A stretch of DNA of 64,000 nucleotides, from NCBI RefSeq assembly GCF_010726765.1, contig NZ_AP022601.1, forward strand, positions 4,216,001 to 4,280,000. Direction: 5' to 3'. Made by a program: the position numbers and the translations under genes. This document shows, in pieces, positions 1 to 8,318 of the stretch. This DNA comes from Mycobacterium gallinarum (GTDB taxonomy: Bacteria > Actinomycetota > Actinomycetes > Mycobacteriales > Mycobacteriaceae). Each line of letters starts with the position of its first letter. The first letter of the stretch is position 1. The notes beneath the pieces were generated by a model that was given only the letters and a program-made list of their open reading frames with translations, did not search any database and was not told where the DNA came from.

Positions 1-790
1 TGGTCGGCGCATCCGTTGCGCCGTCCGGCAGCTCCGCGGACAGAGGTGCGGCGTCGGGCCGCGCGACGTAGGGGACACCGAGTTGATCGGCGACACCTCG
101 TAGCGCGGCCTCGTCGACGGAAGTGCCGTAACCGAGCACAGCGCCACCGTCGACCGATCCGGCAGGCGGTGCGAATTCCCTTGGCGGGAGCTCGGACTCA
201 GGTGCGCCTGCGCCCAGATAGAAGACGAGCGTCGTGGCCCGTGGATATTGCTGGACCGCGCTGATCAATTGGTACCTCAACACGGTGCCCGCCGCGCCGG
301 CGTTGGTCTGGGTGGCGGTGTCGGGCCCGTTCGCATAGGGGACCAAGGTGTCCAGGACCGGACGTAGGCTCCATGTGTCAGCCGACAGCGGCCAGTCCAG
401 CGACGGAGCCGACGCGAATCCGATGACCGCGAAGCGTCCGCGCGGATAGCGGTCGACCAATACCTCGAGGTCGTCGCGCGCGACGTCCATCCGGGTGCGG
501 CCGTCGAGGTCGCGAACCGCCATGTCCGGTGATCGGTCGACGACGAGGAACACGTTCGGTTCCAGGTCGCCCGCGCTGCGTGTCGTGCTCTCGTCGTCGA
601 CCGGGATCACCACACGAGTCGCTGCCACGACGAGCAGCAGAGCCGCGGCGCTGATGAGGAGCCACCGCCATAGCGCCGTCCGGTTGCGCCCGGAGGCTCG
701 CCACCGCCGCAACGCGAGAATCTGCGCGACGATCAGCAGCACCGCCATGGCGACCAAGAGCAGTGTCGGCAGGACCGGATGCAGCGTCAT
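1..790 (-). CDS. VWA-domain membrane protein, 3' end outside window (partial)
   Basis: Open reading frame from ATG at 790 running leftward without a stop to the window edge, about 263 codons visible. The N-terminus is a membrane segment (PVLPTLLLVAMAVLLIVAQIL), followed by an Arg-rich stretch and a second hydrophobic helix (LLISAAALLLVVAATRVVI). A von Willebrand A fold then starts at NVFLVVDRSPDM, where D-R-S matches the metal-ion-dependent adhesion motif DxSxS at least in part. The ATG overlaps the stop of the upstream gene as ATGA, so it is translationally coupled. It is the last visible gene of a MoxR-DUF58-VWA operon; such operons are thought to act in chaperone-like assembly or maturation of envelope or metal-cofactor complexes. 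The substrate is unknown. Confidence 0.8.
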   Translation of the reverse strand, partial: MTLHPVLPTLLLVAMAVLLIVAQILALRRWRASGRNRTALWRWLLISAAALLLVVAATRVVIPVDDESTTRSAGDLEPNVFLVVDRSPDMAVRDLDGRTRMDVARDDLEVLVDRYPRGRFAVIGFASAPSLDWPLSADTWSLRPVLDTLVPYANGPDTATQTNAGAAGTVLRYQLISAVQQYPRATTLVFYLGAGAPESELPPREFAPPAGSVDGGAVLGYGTSVDEAALRGVADQLGVPYVARPDAAPLSAELPDGATDAPT

Positions 791-1752
791 GGTCGCACCA
801 CCAGCGGCCACAGCACCAATGCGGTGAGCGCTAACAGCGCCAATACCAGTGGTATATCGGGCGTTTCGACAGCGCTGACGGCGGCATTCTGAGACTCAGT
901 CGACGGTGGGGGGTGATCCCTGATCTCGGCGAGGTCGGCGTTCGTATCCGAGTTAACCGGGAACGAGCGGCCGCCGCTCTCACGCGCCAGTGCGTCCAGT
1001 GCTCCGTTGTCCATCTCGGTGAACATAAGGTTGACCTGCACACCGGCTTCCTGCGCCAGATCGCGGACCCCGTCGGGGGTGAACAGCGCGGGGCGGGGGT
1101 CGCCGGGGGAGCGTAGCGACCCGGGTCCGACGTAGATGAGCGAACGCCGCGGTGCGTTCGACTGGTCAACCGACGGAAAGCCCGTCAGGCACATCGCCAG
1201 CACATCTTCGACACCGCCGGCGTAGTTCGTGTAGTCCAGAGCGGGAGCCCACGCAGCGGCATCGCCCGACCCACCGGCGTAGGCATTGAATCGACCTGCC
1301 GCGTATTGATAGTCGCGCGTCATCGGCACGATTCGCCGGTCGGCGGTGGTCAACCCGATGCGCTGCGTGCTGAAGTTCGCGACTTCGGTCGCGAAGCGTC
1401 GCAGCGTTGCCCGGACATCGGAGTCGGTTGGCGGACCGCCCATGCACAGCATGATGTCCTCGGGCTGGGCCTCCTGGGATTGCCTTGCGGCCGAGGGCAA
1501 TCCAATCGGTCGGGCGGCAGCGACCACGGCCGCTCCGAAGATCACCGTCAGCAACGTGATGGCGACGAAGGCCGACAGCGTGCGCAGCCGCGCTGCGCGT
1601 CGGTACTCCGGCAGGCGGGTCAGCCGGTCGACGTTCGCCAGTAGACGCAGCCGCCGCCGCTCGGTACGCGTCGGCCTCAACAGCACCGCCGAGATACAGC
1701 TCGCCAATCCGAGACATCCGGCGATCGCCACGACCCACCACGTCAGTTCCAT
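787..1752 (-). CDS. VWA-like membrane protein of MoxR operon
   Basis: 321 aa. Two N-terminal membrane helices (about residues 5-25 and 60-82), an extracytoplasmic or cytoplasmic alpha/beta domain, and a C-terminal helix (PLVLALLALTALVLWPLVV). The central domain has the order of a von Willebrand A domain, but the usual DxSxS strand reads DIMLCMGGPP, so the metal site appears degenerate. It overlaps the preceding gene by 10 bp and the next VWA gene by 4 bp (ATGA). It resembles the BatA/BatB pair found with MoxR in other bacteria, with one canonical and one degenerate VWA partner. The family assignment is inferred from topology and context more than from motif identity. Confidence 0.7.
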   Translation of the reverse strand: MELTWWVVAIAGCLGLASCISAVLLRPTRTERRRLRLLANVDRLTRLPEYRRAARLRTLSAFVAITLLTVIFGAAVVAAARPIGLPSAARQSQEAQPEDIMLCMGGPPTDSDVRATLRRFATEVANFSTQRIGLTTADRRIVPMTRDYQYAAGRFNAYAGGSGDAAAWAPALDYTNYAGGVEDVLAMCLTGFPSVDQSNAPRRSLIYVGPGSLRSPGDPRPALFTPDGVRDLAQEAGVQVNLMFTEMDNGALDALARESGGRSFPVNSDTNADLAEIRDHPPPSTESQNAAVSAVETPDIPLVLALLALTALVLWPLVVRP

Positions 1753-2216
1753 GTGCGGATCAACTCCTCGGCGGAGTCACTCACGAATGCGACGTCGACG
1801 TTCGAATCGGCGTTGAACTGAGCGTCGATCAGGTCCGCCAAAACCGGTGCCGCCACGGCCAACTCGCCAATAGCGATGGCGTGGACTTGCATGTATTCAG
1901 CACGCACACCGGTGGCAGCGTGCAGAAACGCCCGCAGCTCGCGGCTGACCGCCGCAGCGGCGGGAGCCGACGCCAGTTCACCCGCGCGATAGCGCTCACC
2001 GATTGCGCGCACGGCGTGGGCGGACCGTCGCTTGACCAGCTCGCTGCGCGCCGTTCCGATGACGGGCAGGCCGCGCAACCGACGGCCCGGCATCGTGAAC
2101 ACGAACACCCCGGCGTACCAACCGATCAGGGTCAACGACAAAAGGACCGCGAGCCACAGCCACCACGACGAGTACGGCGTGGGTCCGAGGACGAACCGGA
2201 CCAGCTCACCTGACAC
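1743..2216 (-). CDS. single-TM hypothetical protein of MoxR operon
   Basis: 157 aa from a GTG start at 2216, which overlaps the end of the DUF58 gene by 11 bp. One N-terminal membrane helix (about 17-40, SSWWLWLAVLLSLTLIGWYAG) is followed by a basic helical cytoplasmic region (GRRLRGLPVIGTARSELVKRR) and an alanine-rich helical domain. Genes in this position, between DUF58 and VWA genes, are often DUF4381-like membrane proteins; the topology fits but no diagnostic motif was seen. Tight overlap on both sides implies obligate co-translation with its neighbours. Confidence 0.65.
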   Translation of the reverse strand: MSGELVRFVLGPTPYSSWWLWLAVLLSLTLIGWYAGVFVFTMPGRRLRGLPVIGTARSELVKRRSAHAVRAIGERYRAGELASAPAAAAVSRELRAFLHAATGVRAEYMQVHAIAIGELAVAAPVLADLIDAQFNADSNVDVAFVSDSAEELIRTWN

Positions 2217-3078
2217 GGGCGAACGCTCCGGTCATCGATGTCAGTCCGGCTCGGATGCGCGTACTGCCGGTAAACCTCGCGTGTGGCACGCCGTGCCTCG
2301 TCAAGAACGTCGAAAGGTGTTCCCGTCGGGCGAATTCGGCCTTGCGGTACGCCTCGACGACATCCGGTCCGAGCGCCGCGCCGCCCATGACGACCCGGCC
2401 GCCGGCAACGTCGTAACCGTCGCCCTCGTCGTCGACGGACCCGACCGCCGCCATGTCGGCGACCATGGCCCACAGCACGTCATGCCGCGCCGTCAGTTGG
2501 GTCAGTGTCTCGCCGAGTCCGTCGCTGATTTCCGGCTCGTCGGATACGACGAAGATCAACAGCGGGTGTCGATAGTGCTTCGCCACCCAATTCAGCTGTG
2601 TCACAACATTGCTGGGCGCTGGTGCGGTCCTGGTGTGGTGATCGAACCGGTGCAGCATGCTCTCGATGTGTGTCTCACCGCGCCGCAGTCGGATGTCGAC
2701 GCATCCACGAACGTCGCCGAACACCATGCCGATCTCGTCGGACCGCCGCAAGGTGATCAGCCCGATTGCACCGATGACATGGGCTGCGATGTCACGCTTA
2801 CGCTCGCCGGATGGCGCCTGAGCTACGGTATTCCGGCCGGCGTCGGCGACCACGAGAATCTTATGGTGCTTCTCGGAGACGAAACGTTTGATCAGGACGT
2901 GGCCCGACCGTGCGGTGGCCTTCCAATCGATGTCGCGGACGTCGTCGCCCGGCACATAGGGTCGTAGGTCGTCGAATTCGAGGCTGCGGGTGTGAACCAG
3001 CGCGTACCGCCCACCGTCCAAGAGTCCGGTCGTATCGCGCCCGAAGAACTGCTTGGTGCGGTCGAGATGCTTGCCCAT
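2206..3078 (-). CDS. DUF58 domain-containing protein
   Basis: 290 aa. The family signature lies near residues 30-60: R-x-L-E-F-D-D-L-R-P-Y-V-P-G-D-D-V-R-D-I-D-W-K-A-T-A-R, followed by a VWA-like fold (ILVVADAGR). The chosen ATG at 3078 is 4 bp after the MoxR stop codon; a longer ORF would begin inside moxR and add 12 non-conserved residues. DUF58 proteins are the near-invariant partner of MoxR AAA+ ATPases and probably present the client to the ATPase. It is second in the five-gene operon and overlaps the downstream TM-protein gene. Confidence 0.85.
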   Translation of the reverse strand: MGKHLDRTKQFFGRDTTGLLDGGRYALVHTRSLEFDDLRPYVPGDDVRDIDWKATARSGHVLIKRFVSEKHHKILVVADAGRNTVAQAPSGERKRDIAAHVIGAIGLITLRRSDEIGMVFGDVRGCVDIRLRRGETHIESMLHRFDHHTRTAPAPSNVVTQLNWVAKHYRHPLLIFVVSDEPEISDGLGETLTQLTARHDVLWAMVADMAAVGSVDDEGDGYDVAGGRVVMGGAALGPDVVEAYRKAEFARREHLSTFLTRHGVPHARFTGSTRIRAGLTSMTGAFARVR

Positions 3079-3082
3079 GACC

Positions 3083-4084
3083 TCACGGCACCCGCACCGC
3101 TGCCAGCACCGCATCGACCACTACGTCGGGCGTGATCTGCAGGCTGGCCGCCTCGAAACCGAGGATCAGGCGGTGGCGCAGGACGCGGTGCGCCAGCGCG
3201 GCGACATCATCGGGCACGACGTGGTTGCGGCCCCGGACCACGGCGAGGGCGCGGGCGGTACGGCAGAACGCGATCGTCGCTCTGGGGCTCGCTCCGTATT
3301 CGATCAACCGGGCGATGTTAGCCGGCAGATACTGCTCCGGCTCCCGCGTCACGCTCACGAGCCGACTGGCGTAGGCGATCAGTTCGCGGTCCATGTACAC
3401 GGTTCCCACGAGGGCCTGAACACGCCGGATGTCGTCGATCCCGACGACCGGAGGCGTTCGGTAGTTCTTCTCGTACAGGCCGGCGTCCATCCGCATCACG
3501 ACTTCGACCTCGTCGTCGACGGAGGGATACCGGACGAGTTCCTTCAACATGAATCGGTCGGTCTGCGCCTCCGAGAGCGGATAGGTGCCTTCCTGCTCGA
3601 CCGGGTTCTGGGTGGCGATCACCAGAAACGGTTCGGGGATCGGGTATTCCACACCTGCGATGGTGGTCTGGCGTTCTTCCATCGCCTCGAGCATCGCGCT
3701 CTGGGTTTTTGCGCTGGATCGGTTGATCTCGTCGAGCAGGACGATGTTGGCGTGCACCGGCCCCAGTTGGGTGGCGAAGGAGTTGGTGGCCGCCTCGTAG
3801 ATCTGCGTGCCGATGATGTCGCTGGGCAATAGGTCGGGGGTGCACTGAATGCGCCGGAACCCCGCCTGGATCGACTCGGCGATGACGCGGGCGGCCGTGG
3901 TCTTGGCCAGGCCGGGCACGCTCTCGATCAACAGGTGCCCGCCGGCCAGCAATGTGATCAGCAACGACTCCCGCAGGTCGTGCTGGCCGACCACCTTGGC
4001 CGAGAAGGCCGAGGACACCGCCGCGACGACGCGTTCGGCGTCGGCGAGATCGCGCTGGTCAAGCCGCGGTGGTGACGCGGTCAT
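3083..4084 (-). CDS. MoxR-family AAA+ ATPase
   Basis: 333 aa. Walker A reads ESVPGLAKT around residues 54-62 with Lys61; Ser55 sits where most MoxR proteins have Gly. Walker B is IVLLDEINR with Asp118/Glu119. Sensor and arginine-finger regions follow (VIATQNPVEQEGTYPLSEAQTDRF, GASPRATI). This is a full-length MoxR-type ATPase, thought to remodel or assemble partner proteins together with DUF58 and VWA proteins. The ATG at 4084 has a good ribosome binding site (ggaagg about 7 nt upstream) and is the first gene of the operon. Mycobacteria carry several moxR paralogues; the five-gene layout here (DUF58, TM, VWA, VWA) does not let me assign one of the numbered symbols. Confidence 0.92.
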   Translation of the reverse strand: MTASPPRLDQRDLADAERVVAAVSSAFSAKVVGQHDLRESLLITLLAGGHLLIESVPGLAKTTAARVIAESIQAGFRRIQCTPDLLPSDIIGTQIYEAATNSFATQLGPVHANIVLLDEINRSSAKTQSAMLEAMEERQTTIAGVEYPIPEPFLVIATQNPVEQEGTYPLSEAQTDRFMLKELVRYPSVDDEVEVVMRMDAGLYEKNYRTPPVVGIDDIRRVQALVGTVYMDRELIAYASRLVSVTREPEQYLPANIARLIEYGASPRATIAFCRTARALAVVRGRNHVVPDDVAALAHRVLRHRLILGFEAASLQITPDVVVDAVLAAVRVP

Positions 4085-4147
4085 AGGTACCTTCCGTATC
4101 GAGACAAGTCCCGGTAGGTGTACCCAGCCACCGCCAACTCATGCTTG

Positions 4148-4513
4148 CTAGGAGGGCGGAATCAGCACCGTGTAGAGCTCGGCGATCCTGCCGTCCTTGA
4201 TCACGGCGGCATCGAAGCCGGACATGCCGGTTTGTCCGGTGGTCGGGTCGACGAGGTTCCAGGCCAGGTATCCGAAGTCGGGCAGCACGTGCACCGGGCC
4301 GGCCGCCGCGAACTGTTGGTCTCCCAATTGATTCTGTAGCGCAACGCATTTCGCTTCCAAGGCGTCACGTCCGGTGGACACGCCCTCGGCGTCGGTCCAT
4401 CGGACGTCGGGTGCGTAGGTGCGCTCGATCGCGGGGCGCCGCGTTTTCTCGTCGCGTTCGTTGAACACCGCGAGCAGGTTGGCCAGCATCAGGGTTTCGA
4501 TCGGGTCAGACAC
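4148..4513 (-). CDS. NTF2/SnoaL-like domain protein
   Basis: 121 aa, the size of a single cone-shaped NTF2-like domain. An N-terminal helix (IETLMLANLLAVFNERD) leads into the usual YAPDVRWTDAEG strand and ends with the curved sheet segment FDAAVIKDGRIAELYTVL. Such proteins are small-ligand enzymes or binding proteins; no catalytic His/Asp pair can be assigned by eye, so the function stays open. It is 31 bp downstream of the thioesterase gene on the same strand and may be co-transcribed with it. Confidence 0.75.
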   Translation of the reverse strand: MSDPIETLMLANLLAVFNERDEKTRRPAIERTYAPDVRWTDAEGVSTGRDALEAKCVALQNQLGDQQFAAAGPVHVLPDFGYLAWNLVDPTTGQTGMSGFDAAVIKDGRIAELYTVLIPPS

Positions 4514-4544
4514 CGTATTAGCCTACGTGCTTGCTGATCGCGGG

Positions 4545-5396
4545 TCATTTTCTGCCGAAGTACAGCTCCTGGGTCGCGATGCAGACCAGTTGCCCTGAGC
4601 GGTTGTACATCGTCGACGTCGATAGTCCACGGCCCGCGACACCGCTCGGCGAAAACTGGTCGGACAGCACCCAATCCGAGAGGTCGACCGGCCGGTGAAA
4701 CCACAGCGCATGGTCGATGAGCGCGTTGAAGGCACTCAGTGGCGTCTGCCGCCGCCGGGTAAGCGCCACCTCGACCATCGTCGTACCCGACAGGTACGTC
4801 AACAGACAGCTGCCCAGCACCGGATCGGCGGACACAGAACCGTTGGGCCGCCACCACATTCGCATACGCGGTGGCAGCTCGGGCAACTCGATCGCCAGCC
4901 GTGGTGGGGCGTCGACGTAGCGCAGATCGAACGGTTGCGGCCGGACCCAATGGCCGCCCAGCTCGTCGGCGTAGTCCGCCAGCTGCTCCTGAATGGGTGG
5001 CAGCGATTCAGGGGCGGCGACGTCGGGCATCGGCTGGTGATAGTCGACTGACTCGATGGGCTCGCTGAACGACGCGAGCGCTTCCAGCAGGATCAGTCCG
5101 TTCTGACGCGCCGTGATCTGGCGGGTCGACAGCGCGCCGCCGTCACGCGCCACGTCGACGTGGATGTCGACGGGGGACCGCGCGTCGCCGGCCCGGATGT
5201 AGTAGACGTGCACGCTGTGCGGGGTTCGGCCGGGAGCGGTGAGGCTCGCCGCCATGAGCGCCTGACCCGCGATGTGTCCACCGACGATGTGGTGAGCCGG
5301 ATTGTCTAGCTGCGTCGCGAGGAAGTGGTGTTCGTCGACCCGTTCGACTTCAAGGGTGGCGACAACGTCGGCCAGGCTCGGCGGTCGGTATGTCAC
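4545..5396 (-). CDS. TesB-type acyl-CoA thioesterase
   Basis: 283 aa from GTG at 5396. Double hot-dog thioesterase: the first domain has H-I-V-G-G-H-I-A-G-Q-A-L and H-S-V-H-V-Y-Y-I-R-A-G-D, and the second contains SALIDHALWFHRP-like sequence (residues N-A-L-I-D-H-A-L-W-F-H-R-P). It would hydrolyse acyl-CoA to free acid and CoA. An ATG at 5453 is also in frame, but it would overlap the start codon of the divergent mini-gene at 5452; the GTG at 5396 places the start just before the conserved domain. The 56-bp gap between the two divergent starts must then hold both promoters. Confidence 0.8.
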   Translation of the reverse strand: MTYRPPSLADVVATLEVERVDEHHFLATQLDNPAHHIVGGHIAGQALMAASLTAPGRTPHSVHVYYIRAGDARSPVDIHVDVARDGGALSTRQITARQNGLILLEALASFSEPIESVDYHQPMPDVAAPESLPPIQEQLADYADELGGHWVRPQPFDLRYVDAPPRLAIELPELPPRMRMWWRPNGSVSADPVLGSCLLTYLSGTTMVEVALTRRRQTPLSAFNALIDHALWFHRPVDLSDWVLSDQFSPSGVAGRGLSTSTMYNRSGQLVCIATQELYFGRK

Positions 5397-5451
5397 CTGC
5401 GCATCATGCCGTAGCCGTTTTCGCCGTTCGGATCGCGGGTAAGGGTCCGTC

Positions 5452-5568
5452 ATGACATCTCCGGAGCCTGCGAACGAAACCGACGAAGTCCTCACCACGC
5501 CCGCCACCCCGGGAGCGGCAGCACTGCCGACGGAGGCTGACGAAGACGACGAGTCCACCCAGGAATGA
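5452..5568 (+). CDS. 38-aa acidic mini-protein, coupled to downstream gene
   Basis: An ORF of 38 codons with ATG at 5452, a plausible ribosome binding site (taaggg 6-10 nt upstream), and a TGA that overlaps the ATG of the next gene (ATGA at 5565-5568). The product begins MTSPEPANETDEVL and ends ADEDDESTQE: strongly acidic, Pro/Thr/Ala-rich, with no hydrophobic segment and probably disordered. It may be a leader peptide that couples translation to the PNPOx-like gene, or a small acidic partner. No homologue is recalled. Start, spacing and overlap support translation, but the peptide itself may not be functional. Confidence 0.5.
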   Translation: MTSPEPANETDEVLTTPATPGAAALPTEADEDDESTQE

Positions 5569-5990
5569 GTTCTGATGCGTCGCTGACCGCGGAGGACCTC
5601 GAGTTTCTGCGCCGTCCGCTGCACGGTTTTCTGACCGTCGCCAACGGTCCGGTTCCGCCGCAGCCCCGACCGGTGTGGTTCGAGGCCACCGCCGAGGGGA
5701 CAATCCAATTGTTCACGGGGCCAGACACTTTGAAAGTGCGGCGGGTGCGCGACGACCCACGCGCCTCGATCGTCGTTGCCGCCCCCGTTGGTGAACGCGA
5801 GCGATGGGTGTCTGTCGCCGGCCGCGCCAGCGTGGAAACCGACGGCGGACGGGACCTGGCCGCCCGACTGGCCGCGCGCTACTGGGACCTGAACGACCCC
5901 GTGCGCGCGAAGGACCTCGACGACATCCTGGCCGAGGACCAAGTTCGGTTCGTCATCCACCCGGAGAAAGTCAGTCGCTACTCGTACTGA
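5565..5990 (+). CDS. PNPOx-like split-barrel flavin/F420-binding protein
   Basis: 141 aa. The start LEFLRRPLHGFLTVANG and the strand PRPVWFEATAEGTIQLFT are typical of the pyridoxamine-phosphate-oxidase-like split barrel used by FMN-, F420- and heme-binding proteins. K-V-R-R-V-R-D-D-P-R-A-S-I-V-V is the usual phosphate-contacting segment, followed by WVSVAGRASVE. These proteins are abundant in mycobacteria as F420H2-dependent reductases or biliverdin reductases; the exact substrate cannot be read from sequence. It is translationally coupled to the mini-gene at 5452 and convergent with the amidase gene. Confidence 0.8.
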   Translation: MSSDASLTAEDLEFLRRPLHGFLTVANGPVPPQPRPVWFEATAEGTIQLFTGPDTLKVRRVRDDPRASIVVAAPVGERERWVSVAGRASVETDGGRDLAARLAARYWDLNDPVRAKDLDDILAEDQVRFVIHPEKVSRYSY

Positions 5991-5997
5991 CCTGCCA

Positions 5998-6012
5998 GGC
6001 CAGCGGCTGGCC
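5998..6012. terminator. possible short hairpin between convergent genes
   Basis: GGCCAG-CGG-CTGGCC forms a 6-bp GC stem 8 bp after the PNPOx-like stop codon, in the 49-bp gap between convergent genes. There is no U-tract, as is common for mycobacterial terminators. This is a weak prediction from one short stem. Confidence 0.3.
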
Positions 6013-6039
6013 GTCCTTGGTCAGCACGTGGCGCCGCCA

Positions 6040-7509
6040 CTAAACCGGCGCGATGCGCTGCGCCCAGGGCAGCGCCTGCTCGAGCTGGGCCGCCAGCCGG
6101 ATGAGCAGCGCCTCACCTGCCAGCGGGGCGACGAACTGAACACCCAGCGGCAGACCGGCCGCGGTCCAGTGCAGCGGCAGCGAGATCGCGGGTCGCCCGG
6201 TGATGTTCGCCAGCTGGGTGTACGGCACCCAGCCGAGATTCTTGTCCACCATGTCGTCGACGATTCCGGTGAACCGCAGCATGCTGGCGGTCCGGGTCTT
6301 GAGCAGCAGGTCGGCACCCTTCTGCAGCGCGGCCGGGAGGTCGAATTCGCCGGTCTTCGGGGGCGGGGTCGCCAGTGAGGGCGTCATCAAGAGGTCGTAC
6401 GACTCGAAGAAGGTCGTCAGCCGGCGGGTGTGTTCGTGGCGCTTCTGGACCGCGTCGACATAGTCCACGCTGCTGGTCGCACGGCCGATCGCCGCCAGGA
6501 TCAGGGTGTCACGCTCGAACGCGTCGTCGCCCGCGCCTGACACGCGTTTGGCCTCGGCGAGTTCCCACGCGGTGTTGACGAACCACGCGAGCAGGAACTC
6601 CCTGGCGAGAGCGGCATCGTCGAAGGGGGCCTCGGGCAGCTCCTCGACGTGGTGGCCCAACGCGCTCAGCGCGGCGACGGTGGACTCGACGGCCGCGTAC
6701 GCCTCGGGATGCGGCGACGGCGTGATGGCACACGGCACCCGCACACCGATGCGCAGCTTCGGAGGCTCCGCGCCGACGTTCGACGCGAGGGGCGAATCCG
6801 GCAATCCGGGCACGAAAGGTCCGCCCGGTTCGCCGCCGACGATCACGTCGAGCATCGCGGCGGTGTCGCGCACGGTGCGCGAGACGACGCCCTGCACCGC
6901 CGCGCCGTGCATGGCCTCGCCCGTCGCCGGACCGAACGGCGTCAGACCACGGCCAGGCTTCAATCCGACGAGCCCGCAGCATGCGGCCGGGATCCGGATC
7001 GATCCGCCGCCGTCGCTCGCCCCGGCACACGGCACGATGCCCGCCGCGACCGCCGCCGCCGCCCCGCCCGACGAGCCACCCGGCGAGCGCTGCAGATCCC
7101 ACGGATTGTTGGTGGGCCCCCACGCGACCGGTTCGGTGATCCCCTTTGCGCCGAACTCGGGGGTGTTGGTCTTGCCGAAGATGACCAGGCCCGCGTCGAT
7201 CCAGCGTTGGACGACGGTGGCATGCTCGGCGGCGGGCACGGACATCAGCGCGCGTGAACCAGCCGAGGTCGGCAGACCGGCGTAGTCCTGCCCGAGGTCC
7301 TTGATCAGAAACGGGACGCCGGCGAACGGTCCGGTGAGCTCCGCGGTCGGCGCAGCGGGCACGTCACGCACGATCGCGTTGATCCGCGGGTTCACCGCGG
7401 CGGCCCGCTCCCGCGCCAGCGTCAGCAGTTCGGCCGCGGACACCTGCTTGTCGGCGACCAGTTTCGCCAGCCCGGTGGCGTCGTACGTCCGGTACTCCTC
7501 GAAGTTCAT
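6040..7509 (-). CDS. amidase-signature hydrolase
   Basis: 489 aa, full length for the amidase signature family (GatA/FAAH-like). The Ser-cisSer-Lys triad can be read: Lys70 in GVPFLIKD, Ser146 in SPGGSSGGA, and nucleophile Ser170 in SDGGGSIRIPA. The 24-residue spacing between the two serines is the one typical of the family. It would hydrolyse a carboxamide; the substrate is unknown. Its ATG lies 35 bp from the divergent enoyl-CoA hydratase start, so they may share a promoter region. It is not GatA in context, since no gatB or gatC is adjacent. Confidence 0.88.
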   Translation of the reverse strand: MNFEEYRTYDATGLAKLVADKQVSAAELLTLARERAAAVNPRINAIVRDVPAAPTAELTGPFAGVPFLIKDLGQDYAGLPTSAGSRALMSVPAAEHATVVQRWIDAGLVIFGKTNTPEFGAKGITEPVAWGPTNNPWDLQRSPGGSSGGAAAAVAAGIVPCAGASDGGGSIRIPAACCGLVGLKPGRGLTPFGPATGEAMHGAAVQGVVSRTVRDTAAMLDVIVGGEPGGPFVPGLPDSPLASNVGAEPPKLRIGVRVPCAITPSPHPEAYAAVESTVAALSALGHHVEELPEAPFDDAALAREFLLAWFVNTAWELAEAKRVSGAGDDAFERDTLILAAIGRATSSVDYVDAVQKRHEHTRRLTTFFESYDLLMTPSLATPPPKTGEFDLPAALQKGADLLLKTRTASMLRFTGIVDDMVDKNLGWVPYTQLANITGRPAISLPLHWTAAGLPLGVQFVAPLAGEALLIRLAAQLEQALPWAQRIAPV

Positions 7510-7544
7510 TCACTGACCGTATGTCGCGTGGTTATCGTGCAGCC

Positions 7545-8318
7545 ATGAGCCTGGTCACCTACGAGTTGGACGATCACATCGCCACGATCACACTCAATCG
7601 TCCAGAGGCACGCAACGCCATCAACGGCGCGCTACGCCAAGACCTGAACGCCGCCTGGGACCGGTTCCGTGACGACGAGGACGCGTGGGTGGGCATCCTG
7701 ACCGCCAACGGCAGTGTGTTCTGCGCCGGCGGCGACCTCAAGGACGGCGAGGGATCGGTGGGCACCTTCGGCGGCACGTTCTGGGAGAAGCCGACGATCA
7801 ACTCGTTCGAGAGCGGGATGGAACTGTTCAAGCCGACCATCGCGGCCGTCAACGGGCCGTGCGTCGGTTACGGGGTGACCGGAATTCTGTTCTGCGACTT
7901 CGTCATCGCCTCCACGACGGCCACGTTCTCGTTCCCCGAGGTGACGCTTGGGACCCCCACCATCGTCGGCGCGATCCGGCTGCCCGAGCGGCTGCGATGG
8001 GCCGATGCCATGGAGCTGCTGCTGACCGGTGCGCCGATGTCGGCCGAACGTGCCAAAGAGGTCGGCCTGGTGTGGAAGCTTGTCGAGCCCGACGAGCTGC
8101 AGGCGCAGGCACGTGCCTGGGCGCAGACGCTGACGAAGGCCGCGCCGCTGGCCCAGCGCGCCACCAAGGAGGTGGCGTGGCGCACCGCGAACATGGGGTG
8201 GATCGAGTCGGTCCGCTTCGGCGAGACGATGCGCAAGGTCGCCGCCGCGACCGAGGATGTCGCCGAGGGAATTCGGGCGTGGCAGCAGAAGCGCCCGCCA
8301 CAGTGGCGGGGCCGCTGA
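7545..8318 (+). CDS. enoyl-CoA hydratase/isomerase family protein
   Basis: 257 aa crotonase fold. It has the N-terminal DHIATITLNRPEARNAIN, the oxyanion loop FCAGGDLKDGEG, and the second oxyanion segment NGPCVGYGVTGILFCDFVIAS. The usual glutamate pair is not obvious, so hydratase versus isomerase or other crotonase activity is undecided. ATG 7545 is preferred because the conserved domain starts there; an in-frame ATG at 7521 would add eight residues. The stop codon abuts the stop of the convergent metallophosphoesterase gene. Confidence 0.85.
   Translation: MSLVTYELDDHIATITLNRPEARNAINGALRQDLNAAWDRFRDDEDAWVGILTANGSVFCAGGDLKDGEGSVGTFGGTFWEKPTINSFESGMELFKPTIAAVNGPCVGYGVTGILFCDFVIASTTATFSFPEVTLGTPTIVGAIRLPERLRWADAMELLLTGAPMSAERAKEVGLVWKLVEPDELQAQARAWAQTLTKAAPLAQRATKEVAWRTANMGWIESVRFGETMRKVAAATEDVAEGIRAWQQKRPPQWRGR

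Noticed and set aside
4545..5960. 471-codon extension of the thioesterase frame
   Set aside because: The first 169-188 codons run antisense through the PNPOx-like gene and have no thioesterase features; the domain begins at the GTG at 5396.
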